From SAR324 cluster bacterium (GTDB taxonomy: Bacteria > SAR324 > NAC60-12), in assembly GCA_015231825.1 (NCBI GenBank), contig JADGAV010000003.1, positions 53,424 to 117,423 on the forward strand: DNA of 64,000 nt, in the 5' to 3' direction. Shown one piece after another: positions 45,170-53,721 of this stretch (its first letter is position 1; each line of letters opens with the position of its first letter). Below the pieces are notes generated by a model, which worked only from the letters and a program-made list of their open reading frames with translations, searched no databases and was not told the DNA's origin. The translations under genes were made by a program, and so were the position numbers.

Positions 45170-46082
45170 TCCACGTTTTCGGGCATTTCTGGAACTGATG
45201 CGTCCTGCCAATATTATCACTGCTCATGCGGATATTCTGGTAGGAGTCGCTGCATCGGGGGCAATCGGATTTTCCGCTGAGATCACGCCTGAAAGTTCAG
45301 TTGGCAATTTTTACTGGATTTCTTTGCTGGGACTGCTCCTTTCTAGTACCGGGCTCTATGGGGGAGGCGTTGTTCTAAACGACGTTTTTGATGCCGAGCT
45401 CGACGCCAAAGAACGTCCGGAGCGGGCCATCCCCAGCGGCAGGGTCAAACGCTACGAGGGAGGGCTGCTGGGAGGTCTGTGCCTGGCCGCCGGTGTGGGT
45501 ATTGCGTTTCAAATTTCCTCACTCAGCGGAACCATCGCTGCCGTGATTGGGGTCGCTGTGATCCTCTACAACGCCTTCAGCAAGCATCACGTGTTTTGGG
45601 GTCCTCTCAACATGGGGATCTGCCGTGGTGCGAATCTGTTGTTGGGAATCAGTATCCTTCCTGAAAAAGTGGCGGAATTTTGGTTTCTTGCTCTCCTGCC
45701 AATTATTTATATTGCCGCCATTACCCTGATCAGTCGTGGTGAAGTTCACGGGGGCAGCAAAAAAAACGGCTTTCTGGCAGTCGCGATGATCGGTCTGGTG
45801 ATTGCTGGAACTTTGCTGCTCGGGTTAATGGAACAATTTGCAGTCCTGATCGCTTTACCATTCATTCTCCTTTTTTCAGCGAGAGTTCTGCCTCCTTTTG
45901 TCCGCGCTGCCCGAGAACCTGAAGCTGAAAAAATTAAAACCGCTGTTATGGTGGGAGTGCTTTCCCTGATTCTTTTTAATGCAATGCTTGCAGCCGGTTT
46001 TTCGGGATGGATTTATGGCACGATTGTTCTCTTGCTCTATCCGCTTTCCAGACAAATCGCTAAGTATTTTGCAGTGACCTAA
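45159..46082 (+). CDS. eboC: UbiA-like prenyltransferase EboC
   Basis: A 307-residue integral membrane protein of the UbiA superfamily, about eight helices. The first aspartate motif NDVFDAELDAKERPERAIPSG gives NDxxDxxxD, and a second Asp-poor loop around YNAFSKHHVFWGPLNMGICRG split replaces the usual DxxxD. EboC probably prenylates, or transfers a lipid to, an aromatic/cyclic metabolite at the inner membrane. Start TTG 45159 overlaps the end of eboB by 11 bp; the first ATG, at 45198, would cut into the first helix. Confidence 0.87.
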   Translation: MFNNPRFRAFLELMRPANIITAHADILVGVAASGAIGFSAEITPESSVGNFYWISLLGLLLSSTGLYGGGVVLNDVFDAELDAKERPERAIPSGRVKRYEGGLLGGLCLAAGVGIAFQISSLSGTIAAVIGVAVILYNAFSKHHVFWGPLNMGICRGANLLLGISILPEKVAEFWFLALLPIIYIAAITLISRGEVHGGSKKNGFLAVAMIGLVIAGTLLLGLMEQFAVLIALPFILLFSARVLPPFVRAAREPEAEKIKTAVMVGVLSLILFNAMLAAGFSGWIYGTIVLLLYPLSRQIAKYFAVT

Positions 46083-46094
46083 GGTTTTTTTGTC

Positions 46095-46352
46095 GTGAAC
46101 GGATTGTCATCCATGCACCAGAAATTCAGCGTCTCTTATGCCTATGATGTACATTTTACATCAGGACTGTTTATTTAAAGGATTTGCTGCTGTTGAAGAT
46201 GCACATCCTCTTTCTTTTCGATGGTCTGCAGGAATTCCGAGAACACTTGGAGTTGACGCTCATGCGGCTAAAAAGCAGGTGCAGGGATGAATGTGTATCA
46301 CGTGGATGAGGCGCTCTATTTCCGTGCGGTTCATATTCTCAAAGAAAGATGA
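46095..46352 (+). pseudogene. eboD: eboD remnant (3-dehydroquinate synthase-like), internally deleted and frameshifted
   Basis: Between intact eboC and eboE, where eboD normally sits, only about 260 bp remain. From GTG 46095/ATG 46113 the frame reads M-H-Q-K-F-S-V-S-Y-A-Y-D-V-H-F-T-S-G-L-F, the typical EboD N-terminus, and stops at TAA 46176. After about 20 bp a second frame (46199-46286) gives D-G-L-Q-E-F-R-E-H-L-E-L-T-L, the conserved EboD near-C-terminal segment, and a third (46287-46352, back in the first phase) gives V-Y-H-V-D-E-A-L-Y-F-R-A-V-H-I-L-K-E-R-stop, the normal C-terminus. EboD is usually about 390 residues, so roughly 300 codons including the NAD and metal sites are gone. Confidence 0.85.
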
Positions 46353-46355
46353 CTA

Positions 46356-47561
46356 ATGAAGATCGGAGATTTCCATTTAACCTATTGCGGAAATATTCAC
46401 CCAGGCGAACATTGGCCGGATGTCTTCAGTAATTTGAAAAACTACATCCCTCTCCTAAAATCACAATTTGCTCCCCATGATTCATTTGGAATCGGGTTAC
46501 GGTTGGCAAATCCGGCCTCCGAAGAACTTCTGCAAAAAAACCAGCTCGACCTGTTTAAAGAATGGCTCAATCAAAATGATCTCTATGTTTTTACCCTCAA
46601 CGGATTTCCCTATGGAGAATTCCACCGCCGGATCGTCAAAGAAACAGTCTATGCCCCCGACTGGAGTACTGAAAAAAGGTTAAAATACACGATCCGGTTG
46701 GCAAAAATACTCGCGGCTCTGCTTCCAGAAGAGATGGATGGCAGCATCTCGACGTCACCGATTTCCTATAAACCTTGGTTCAAAAATTCGGATGATCGGC
46801 ATGCTTGTCTGGACCAGTCCTGTCTGCACCTGATACAAATGGTCATGGAACTGATAAATATTGAAAATAAAAGTGGAAAGTGGATTCATTTGGATTTGGA
46901 ACCGGAACCCAATGGAATGTTGGGAAACAGCACTGAGCTGATCGATTTTTTTCAAGAACGCCTGCTGCCAAAGGGAGGAACCCGGCTTTCCAGTCTATTA
47001 GGGATTTCCCTCACTAAGGCACGGGAATTCATTTTACGTCATATCGGCCTCTGCTATGATACTTGCCATTTTGCAGTCTCTTTTGAAAATCCGACAGATG
47101 TTTTAGAGCGTTTGAGACAAGCCGGTATTCATATCGGAAAGGTCCAAATCAGTGCCGCTCTTAAATTAAAACTCCGGGATTCCGAGGAATCTCGTCAAGT
47201 GGCCCTGAAACGTCTGAAACCTTTTGCCGAGTCGACCTATCTGCATCAGGTTATTGAAAAAAAGCCGGATGGTTCTCATCATACTTATTCCGATTTGACT
47301 GAAGCACTTCCTTCACTCCAGGAAGCATCAGGAAACGAATGGCGCATCCATTTTCATGTACCGGTTTTTGTTGAAGACTACCAAACTGTGATGTCCACAC
47401 AGGAAGACATTAAAACCTTGCTGAGGCTTCTAAAAGAGAATCCTTTTTGTCCTCTCCTTGAAATTGAAACATATACATGGGAGGTCTTGCCTGAAGAGAT
47501 GAAAAAGGACCTCTCAGCATCGATTCAGCGTGAATACGATTGGGTTTTGAAACAGTTCTGA
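46356..47561 (+). CDS. eboE: metabolite traffic protein EboE (sugar isomerase/endonuclease-like TIM barrel)
   Basis: A 401-residue TIM-barrel protein of the EboE family, related to xylose isomerase/AP endonuclease. Its N-terminal LTYCGNIHPGEHWPDVFSNL (family opening LxYCtNih.ge.w), FPYGEFHRRIVKETVYAPDW, LEPEPNG..., IGLCYDTCHFAVSFENP and HFHVPVFVED carry the conserved His/Asp/Glu residues of the metal centre. Start ATG 46356 lies 3 bp after the last stop of the eboD remnant. The intact frame suggests continuing selection on the rest of the cluster. Confidence 0.88.
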   Translation: MKIGDFHLTYCGNIHPGEHWPDVFSNLKNYIPLLKSQFAPHDSFGIGLRLANPASEELLQKNQLDLFKEWLNQNDLYVFTLNGFPYGEFHRRIVKETVYAPDWSTEKRLKYTIRLAKILAALLPEEMDGSISTSPISYKPWFKNSDDRHACLDQSCLHLIQMVMELINIENKSGKWIHLDLEPEPNGMLGNSTELIDFFQERLLPKGGTRLSSLLGISLTKAREFILRHIGLCYDTCHFAVSFENPTDVLERLRQAGIHIGKVQISAALKLKLRDSEESRQVALKRLKPFAESTYLHQVIEKKPDGSHHTYSDLTEALPSLQEASGNEWRIHFHVPVFVEDYQTVMSTQEDIKTLLRLLKENPFCPLLEIETYTWEVLPEEMKKDLSASIQREYDWVLKQF

Positions 47562-47574
47562 GTGATTGGCTTCT

Positions 47575-48945
47575 ATGAAAAAAACTATTGTCATCAATGT
47601 GGTCGGTTTAACACCCAGTTTGATCGGGGAATTCACTCCATTCCTGGCAGATTGGTCAGCGAATGCGAAAACCCTTTCGATTGTCCCTGAACTGCCGGCG
47701 GTGACCTGCTCCGCTCAGTCAACTTACCTCACCGGAGTGCCGCCATCCACGCATGGAATTGTTGCCAATGGCTGGTATTTTAAGGATGAATGTGAAATCA
47801 AGTTTTGGAGACAGTCGAACAAACTGGTTCAAGCACCAAAAATATGGGAAACAGCACGCAGACAGGACAGCACTTTCAGCTGCGCTAATTTGTTCTGGTG
47901 GTACAACATGTATTCCTCAGTCGATGTTGCGGTGACGCCTCGTCCGATGTACCCGGCTGATGGTCGAAAAATTCCTGACATTTATACCTGTCCGCTCGCA
48001 CTTCGCTTTGAGCTCCAGGAAGAACTCGGACAATTCCCCCTGTTTGAATTCTGGGGACCCCGGACCAGCATTCGTGCCAGTCAGTGGATTGCCGACTGTG
48101 CTAAATTGGTTGAGGCAAAGTCCAACCCCGATTTGACCCTGATCTATCTTCCTCATCTCGACTACAACCTGCAACGTACTGGTACAGCTGCCAGCGATGT
48201 TGCCAGAGACCTTCAAGAAATCGACGGAGTCTGTCAGGACCTGATCGAGTTTTACGAAAAACGGGATGCCCAAATCATTGTCCTTTCAGAGTATGGGATC
48301 ACACCGGTCAATCGGCCCATCGCGCTGAATCGTCTGTTTTTTGAAGAAGGCCTCATTTCAATCCGTGAAGAGATGGGGCGTTATTTACTGGACGCCGGAA
48401 CCAGTGCGGCCTTTGCGGTTGCAGATCATCAAATTGCCCATGTCTACCTCAACGATCCTGAAAAATTGACGACGGTGAGAAAAATTCTTGAAAGCACCGA
48501 AGGGATTGCAGAAATTCTGGATACTGAAGGGAAGAAAGGGGCGCACCTCGATCATCCGCGCTCAGGAGATTTTGTCGTGATTGCCAAACCTGATGCCTGG
48601 TTCACATACTACTACTGGCTGAACGACACGAATGCTCCCGACTTCGCCCGCACAGTAGATATTCATCGAAAACCGGGTTATGACCCCGTCGAACTTTTTA
48701 TTGACCCCAGTTTGCCTCTCCCTCACTTGAAAGCCGCCTGGATTCTGCTTAAAAAGCAGCTGGGTTTTCGCTACCTGATGGATTTAATCCCACTCACTCC
48801 AGAACTCGTAAAAGGGTCCCATGGCGGTCTGCCTCCCAGTCCCGCGGAAGGTCCGTTGCTGATTACCAGGCAGTCCGGAATCACGGATCAATCGTCTTTA
48901 GCTGCAACAGAGGTTCACGATCTCATCTTGAAGCATATTTTTTAA
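47575..48945 (+). CDS. eboF: alkaline-phosphatase superfamily protein EboF
   Basis: A 456-residue type I phosphodiesterase/nucleotide-pyrophosphatase-like protein. The predicted nucleophile is in PAVTCSAQSTYLTGVPPSTHG (Thr/Ser after AVT), and metal-binding segments are PHLDYNLQRTG, LSEYGITPV and SHGGLPPS. The first acidic ligand near the N-terminus is not in the usual place (NVVGLTPSL), which appears to be normal for EboF. ATG 47575 lies 13 bp after eboE and is the sensible start of the open frame from 47566. Probably hydrolyses a phosphorylated intermediate made by the cluster. Confidence 0.85.
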   Translation: MKKTIVINVVGLTPSLIGEFTPFLADWSANAKTLSIVPELPAVTCSAQSTYLTGVPPSTHGIVANGWYFKDECEIKFWRQSNKLVQAPKIWETARRQDSTFSCANLFWWYNMYSSVDVAVTPRPMYPADGRKIPDIYTCPLALRFELQEELGQFPLFEFWGPRTSIRASQWIADCAKLVEAKSNPDLTLIYLPHLDYNLQRTGTAASDVARDLQEIDGVCQDLIEFYEKRDAQIIVLSEYGITPVNRPIALNRLFFEEGLISIREEMGRYLLDAGTSAAFAVADHQIAHVYLNDPEKLTTVRKILESTEGIAEILDTEGKKGAHLDHPRSGDFVVIAKPDAWFTYYYWLNDTNAPDFARTVDIHRKPGYDPVELFIDPSLPLPHLKAAWILLKKQLGFRYLMDLIPLTPELVKGSHGGLPPSPAEGPLLITRQSGITDQSSLAATEVHDLILKHIF

Positions 48946-49280
48946 TAAAAACAGCTCTTGAGTTCACAAACAGCCATGCAGAGGAATCAAAATCTGCAAA
49001 ACCAATATTTCACGTATTTTTGGGAAGAAGCTTTTCGTTTCGGACTGCCCAAAATCCAGAAACGAAGTCCTTTTCAAGAACGCAATTCATTCACAATGTC
49101 CCAATCCATCAAAGAAGAACTTAAATTGACTTGGTGATGGATTCATTTTAAACTTAATCTCACTGTTATATTTCGAATCAAAGCGGCAAAATTCTGCAAT
49201 TATCCGCAAACACAGGGCCTGAGATGTAACAATCCCTCCAGGCTTGCAGCAGAAAAATTATTTCAGAAGGAGGTCTGAAA
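48946..49280. other. 335-bp intergenic region after eboF
   Basis: No gene seen. It contains the inverted repeat at 49034-49066 and, at its end, the very strong ribosome-binding site aaggagg of the next gene. AT-rich in the second half, where the promoter of the acyl-CoA dehydrogenase is expected. Confidence 0.45.
49034..49066 (+). terminator. inverted repeat, possible ebo terminator
   Basis: TTCGTTTC (49034-49041) and GAAACGAA (49059-49066) form a perfect 8-bp stem with a 17-bp loop, followed by GTCCTTTT. The long loop and short T run make it a weak terminator at best, but it lies about 90 bp after the ebo cluster. Confidence 0.3.
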
Positions 49281-51131
49281 ATGAGTAGTACTGAATTGGT
49301 CATTGACTCCCAGGATATTCAATTTGTGATGAATGAATGGTTGAAGTTGCATGAATTGAGTAAATTCCCCCGCTACGCTGATTTTGATCAGGAAACCATT
49401 AATCTGCTATTGGAAGAAGGATTTAAATTTGCGGTAGAAGTGATCAGTCCTACCCGCACAGAATCCGATCGGGAAGGGTGTAAAATGGTCGAAGGCCGTG
49501 CCAAGGTTCCTCCCTGTCTCCACAAGCCCTATCAGCAAGCTTACGAATTGGGATGGGCCTCTATTGCCGCTGACCCAAAATATGGGGGCCAGGGGGCTCC
49601 CCGTACAGTCCAAATTGCAATCAATGAAGCCGTTGCCGGTGCAAATCTGGGACTGTCAATGTACTTTGCCCTGACAGAGGGGGCATTGGAATTGATTGAT
49701 TCCTTCGGGACAGAAAACCTCAAAGAACAGTACATCGAAAAAATGGTGAAAGGCGAATTCACCGGCACCATGTGTTTGAGCGAACCTCATGCAGGGTCAG
49801 ATGTGGGGGCCGGGCTCACCAGTGCAGAACGGACCGCAGATGGCCGTTACAAAATCAAAGGGACAAAATCCTGGATTTCTTCAGGAGACAATGACCTGGG
49901 AAAAAATGTGATCCATGCGCTTCTGGCACGGATCAAGGGGGCTCCTTCCGGAACCAAGGGATTGAGTCTCTTTTTGGTGCCGATGTTTCGCCTGAATGAG
50001 GACGGCAGTGTGGGAGAAAGCAACGATGTCACCCTGGCTTCAATAGAAGAAAAAATGGGGATCCACTGCAGTGCAACTGCAGTCCTGAATTTTGGAGAAA
50101 ATGACGATTGCTACGGATACTTGCTCGGTGAGGAAGAACAGGGAATGGCGTGCATGTTCCAAATGATGAACGGAGCCCGAATTGGTGTAGCGACCACAGC
50201 CCTGGCCGTTTCCAGTGCAGCGTATCAAAATGCACTCAGTTATGCCAAAGAACGGGTGCAGGGTCCGCATATCAGTAAAATCAGGGATGCCGAAGCGGCC
50301 CGAGTGCCGATCATTGAACATCCCGACGTAAGGCTCAATCTGATGCGAATGAAATCTCTCGTAGAAGCACAACGTGCCTTGCTATATGCTACAGGGAAAT
50401 ATTTGGATATTCTGCACGCCGCTGAAGACGAATCAGAACGAAAGGCAGCAGACGATATGCTGCAGATGCTCACGCCCATGTGCAAAGGATGGGGAACCGA
50501 AGTGGGACTCGATGTCGTCAGCACCGGCATTCAAATCTTGGGAGGTGTCGGCTACACCCAGGATTTTCCACTGGAACAGCAGTACCGGGATATCCGGATT
50601 ACCCCTATCTATGAAGGGACGACCGGCATACAGGCCCTTGACCTGCTCGGACGCAAGATGACGATGCGTAACGGGGCATTGTTCATGAACCTGCTGGCTC
50701 AGTTCAACGCTTTTTCCCAAACTCACAAAGAACACCCGCTCCTCGGAAAAGCCATCCAAAAATGGACGAAGTCCGGCGAAAAAATTGCAGGATCCGCTAT
50801 GACGCTTCAGTCGATTTTGGGTCAAAGAGGAATGGAAGGATCTGCACTCTATGCAACTCCTTTTTTAATGCATTTCTCCGCCGTCACCGCGGCTTTCTTT
50901 CTCCTTGAGCAGGGCATTGCCGCCGCCGCCAGTCTGGCTGCAATCAAAGCGGATAAAAAAGTACCGGAAGACGCTTATGCAGAATTTTTACAGGGAAATT
51001 CTGAGGCATTGTTTTACGACAATAAAATCAAAACTACCCAGTTCTATGTGAACGTCGTTCTCCCCACCTTTGAAGCCTTGACTCAACCCATTCAGAATCA
51101 ATGCTTTGAAGCCCTGGAAATTACCTTGTAG
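49281..51131 (+). CDS. acyl-CoA dehydrogenase with C-terminal extension (FadE/DmdC-like)
   Basis: A 616-residue acyl-CoA dehydrogenase of the long bacterial branch. MCLSEPHAGSDVG and IKGTKSWISSGDNDLG line the flavin site, GGVGYTQDFPLEQQYRDIRI and PIYEGTTGIQALDLLGRK carry the catalytic Glu, and the last 150 residues form the additional C-terminal helical domain. Length and motifs fit enzymes annotated as 3-methylmercaptopropionyl-CoA dehydrogenase (DmdC), which in marine bacteria degrade DMSP products, but also medium-chain FadE types; no dmdB or dmdD is nearby, so DMSP is inference only. RBS aaggagg is strong. Confidence 0.88.
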   Translation: MSSTELVIDSQDIQFVMNEWLKLHELSKFPRYADFDQETINLLLEEGFKFAVEVISPTRTESDREGCKMVEGRAKVPPCLHKPYQQAYELGWASIAADPKYGGQGAPRTVQIAINEAVAGANLGLSMYFALTEGALELIDSFGTENLKEQYIEKMVKGEFTGTMCLSEPHAGSDVGAGLTSAERTADGRYKIKGTKSWISSGDNDLGKNVIHALLARIKGAPSGTKGLSLFLVPMFRLNEDGSVGESNDVTLASIEEKMGIHCSATAVLNFGENDDCYGYLLGEEEQGMACMFQMMNGARIGVATTALAVSSAAYQNALSYAKERVQGPHISKIRDAEAARVPIIEHPDVRLNLMRMKSLVEAQRALLYATGKYLDILHAAEDESERKAADDMLQMLTPMCKGWGTEVGLDVVSTGIQILGGVGYTQDFPLEQQYRDIRITPIYEGTTGIQALDLLGRKMTMRNGALFMNLLAQFNAFSQTHKEHPLLGKAIQKWTKSGEKIAGSAMTLQSILGQRGMEGSALYATPFLMHFSAVTAAFFLLEQGIAAAASLAAIKADKKVPEDAYAEFLQGNSEALFYDNKIKTTQFYVNVVLPTFEALTQPIQNQCFEALEITL

Positions 51132-51193
51132 TTGCTACGAGTTAAAAATTCAAAACCCAGAATGAGGATTTTTCAAAGAGAAAGAGCAGCACT

Positions 51194-52795
51194 ATGGATA
51201 CCATATTTTATAACGGGAAGATCAACACATTTGATCAGGCAGGCACCGTCTGCAGCGCGGTTCGTGCAAGCAACGGAATCATTTCCGCGTTGGGAAGCGA
51301 TGACGAACTCCGTTCTTTCGTCTCTCCCCGCACAGAGACAGTCGATCTGAAAGGGGCCGTGGTCTTTCCGGGCTTCATGGAAGCACACAACCATTTGAGC
51401 ATCTATGGTTATCTGAATGACGGGCTTGATCTGACTCCAGGAAAAGTTAAAAAAATTGATGATATTCTGGCGTTGGTGAAGAGCAGAACCGAAACATTGC
51501 CGGCCGGAAATTGGATCAAGGGTTCCTGCTATGCCGAGTATTTTCTGGAAGAAAACAGGCATCCCACCCGCTGGGATTTGGACAAGGTCAGTCCGAACCA
51601 TCCGGTTGTCCTCTATCACACCTCATTTCATGCTTGTGTCTTGAACACACCGGCATTGAAACTTTTTAATATTACTCCCGAAACTCCATCTCCGGAAGGA
51701 GGTATCGTTGAAAAAGATTCTCATTCAGGGGAACCCACCGGTGTGCTTCATGATGCCGCCATGTCGGAGGTGATGGATACCCTGTTTCTGAAAGCTCTTT
51801 CACAAATGAGCCGTCAGGAACGGATCGATCTCTGCGCAAAAAGTACTGAAAAATTTGCTTCTCTCGGATACGTATTTGCTGCCGATGCTCTGGTCGTGCC
51901 GGAAACTTTGAATATGTACCAGGAAGCCGAACAGGCGGGACAGCTCAAAATCCGTATTTATACAATGAATCATGCACCTACCGCTGATGGCCTGGTAGAA
52001 TCCAAAATAAAAACCGGGTTTGGTTCAGGACGACTGGTTATCGGCCCCATCAAAATTTTTCAGGATGGTGGGATGTCAAACCGGACCGCATCGGTGAGCA
52101 CCCCATATCTGACACCTCCTCATGGAAAGGGCCTGAAAATTCAGAGCCGCGAAAAGTTGATAGAACTGGTGACCCGTTACCACAATCTGGGATATCAAAT
52201 TGCCATCCACGGCCAGGGAGACGACGGGATTCGTGACATTCTGGACGCCTATGAATCGGTTCTGGGTCCAAATTCAAACAATCCGCTTCGCCATCGCATC
52301 GAGCACTCTGGCTGTCTTTATCCGGATCTGATTCAACGTGCCGGAAAGATGGGAATCCTTGCGGCGGTGCAGCCTGTGTTTTTCGGACTTCTGGGAGATG
52401 GTTTCATCGAAGCTTTCGGTTCCAATCTGGCCAATCAGCTTTACCCCTTTAAAAGTATGCTGGAGGCAGGAATGACGCTCGGAGGAAGCTCCGACTGTCC
52501 TGTTGCCCCGCTTGATTCACGACTGGGACTGCAGGGAGCGGTCAAACGTCAAACTCCTTCAGGTGCTGTTCTTGCAGAAGACCAATCTCTGACAATGGAT
52601 CAGGCGCTTCAACTTTACACCAAAGGTTCTGCCTACCTCTCTTTTGATGAAAATCGTAATGGAAGCATCGAAATAGGAAAAAGAGCCGATTTCACAATCA
52701 TGGATGCCGATCCCCGCAATGTTCCAATCGACGAGGTTCCGGATATTCCATTTACGATGACCGTGGTTGATGGTGAGATCGTCTGGGCTTCATAA
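51194..52795 (+). CDS. amidohydrolase (YtcJ/AepA-like)
   Basis: A 533-residue amidohydrolase-superfamily enzyme of the exoenzyme-regulatory (COG1574) branch. The metal-binding HNHLSIYGY follows GFMEAHNHL; KIFQDGGMSNRTAS carries the carboxylated-Lys/His region, AIHGQGDDGIRDILD and HRIEHSGCL give His ligands, and GGSSDCPVAPLDSRLG the terminal Asp. N- and C-terminal beta-strands complete the composite domain (VDLKGAVVFPGFM). It hydrolyses C-N bonds of unknown substrates. It is 62 bp downstream of the acyl-CoA dehydrogenase on the same strand. Confidence 0.87.
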   Translation: MDTIFYNGKINTFDQAGTVCSAVRASNGIISALGSDDELRSFVSPRTETVDLKGAVVFPGFMEAHNHLSIYGYLNDGLDLTPGKVKKIDDILALVKSRTETLPAGNWIKGSCYAEYFLEENRHPTRWDLDKVSPNHPVVLYHTSFHACVLNTPALKLFNITPETPSPEGGIVEKDSHSGEPTGVLHDAAMSEVMDTLFLKALSQMSRQERIDLCAKSTEKFASLGYVFAADALVVPETLNMYQEAEQAGQLKIRIYTMNHAPTADGLVESKIKTGFGSGRLVIGPIKIFQDGGMSNRTASVSTPYLTPPHGKGLKIQSREKLIELVTRYHNLGYQIAIHGQGDDGIRDILDAYESVLGPNSNNPLRHRIEHSGCLYPDLIQRAGKMGILAAVQPVFFGLLGDGFIEAFGSNLANQLYPFKSMLEAGMTLGGSSDCPVAPLDSRLGLQGAVKRQTPSGAVLAEDQSLTMDQALQLYTKGSAYLSFDENRNGSIEIGKRADFTIMDADPRNVPIDEVPDIPFTMTVVDGEIVWAS

Positions 52796-52872
52796 TTTCA
52801 AGACGAGAAACTTCATTCCCAGGCGTTTTATTTTGGAAAACAGATCCGACCCCATGGTTTGAGCTGGAGAGT

Positions 52873-53721
52873 TTACTGAATCAACTGAAATTCTGATTTT
52901 TCCTGCTCAATCGCCTGTATTTCATTAGAAGTCCACGTCCGATGTTTCAAATTGATTTGAAAAACCTCTTGAAAAGAAGCGAGCAATCGCTGCCAAAGGT
53001 CTGTTTGAGAATAGGTGTCCAGGATCTTCAACGTTTCAAGTGAGGTAACTTTTGCTCTTAAAACCTCAGATGACGTGTCTTTAAAAATTCGGGACAACAA
53101 AGGGATCTGGTCATCCAGCGGAATGGTGCCGTGTTGGAGGAAGGCGGTGGAGGTTTGACGCTGTGCGCTGCCGATTATTTTTCGCCCGTCGATCAATATC
53201 TCAAAAGCAGCGGGAACAATGAAACAAACTTGAGATGCCTGTGCCACTCGAGTCCGGCGGGAATGAGATTGCAGTTGAGGTGAAAGACCCAGGTTTTGAA
53301 AAAAGTGAAAAAAACTCTGGGAAATCGTCTGATAAATTTGCAGTATCCCCCCTGAAAAACGTGTGCTTTGCACGTCGCCCACCAAAGAATATGTGAGGTC
53401 TCCGCCATGCAGTACCGCCTGTCCTCCGGTTGAACGACGTATTAACGAGACTCCATTCTCTCGGCACCATTCCCTGTCGATATGATCCAATCGCTGATTT
53501 TTGCCGAGAGAGACAGTTGCTTGATTCCAGGTATAAATCCGCAGGGTAGGAGCATCCCCACACGACTGCCGGTTCAGAAGAACTTGATCGGCAGCCATAT
53601 TGAAACGAGCGGATTGCCTCTCGTCTTCGATCAAATGCCAAACTTCCGTCACTTTACCCTTATTTTTTTCCTCAAATCCGTTCAGAGTGAGAGGAGACCA
53701 ATTCTCCCAGGACTGTTTCAT
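52873..53721 (-). CDS. LipM-type octanoyltransferase/lipoate-protein ligase family protein
   Basis: A 282-residue member of the LplA/LipB/LipM superfamily, transferring octanoyl or lipoyl groups to carrier proteins. Conserved pieces are FNMAADQVLL, RIYTWNQATVSLGKNQ, RRSTGGQAVLHGGDLTYS and DGRKIIGSAQRQTSTAFLQHG, which holds the lysine of the ligase fold. QVCFIVPAAFEI has Cys at the place of the LipM acyl-thioester cysteine, favouring octanoyltransferase over ligase. The ATG at 53721 would overlap mtaB by 50 bp; a GTG at 53652, preceded by an AAGGG sequence, is an equally good start that avoids the overlap. Confidence 0.8.
   Translation of the reverse strand: MKQSWENWSPLTLNGFEEKNKGKVTEVWHLIEDERQSARFNMAADQVLLNRQSCGDAPTLRIYTWNQATVSLGKNQRLDHIDREWCRENGVSLIRRSTGGQAVLHGGDLTYSLVGDVQSTRFSGGILQIYQTISQSFFHFFQNLGLSPQLQSHSRRTRVAQASQVCFIVPAAFEILIDGRKIIGSAQRQTSTAFLQHGTIPLDDQIPLLSRIFKDTSSEVLRAKVTSLETLKILDTYSQTDLWQRLLASFQEVFQINLKHRTWTSNEIQAIEQEKSEFQLIQ

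Noticed and set aside
46113..46178. A 21-codon small gene after eboC
   Set aside because: Its translation is the EboD N-terminus and is followed by EboD C-terminal codons, so it is part of the pseudogene.
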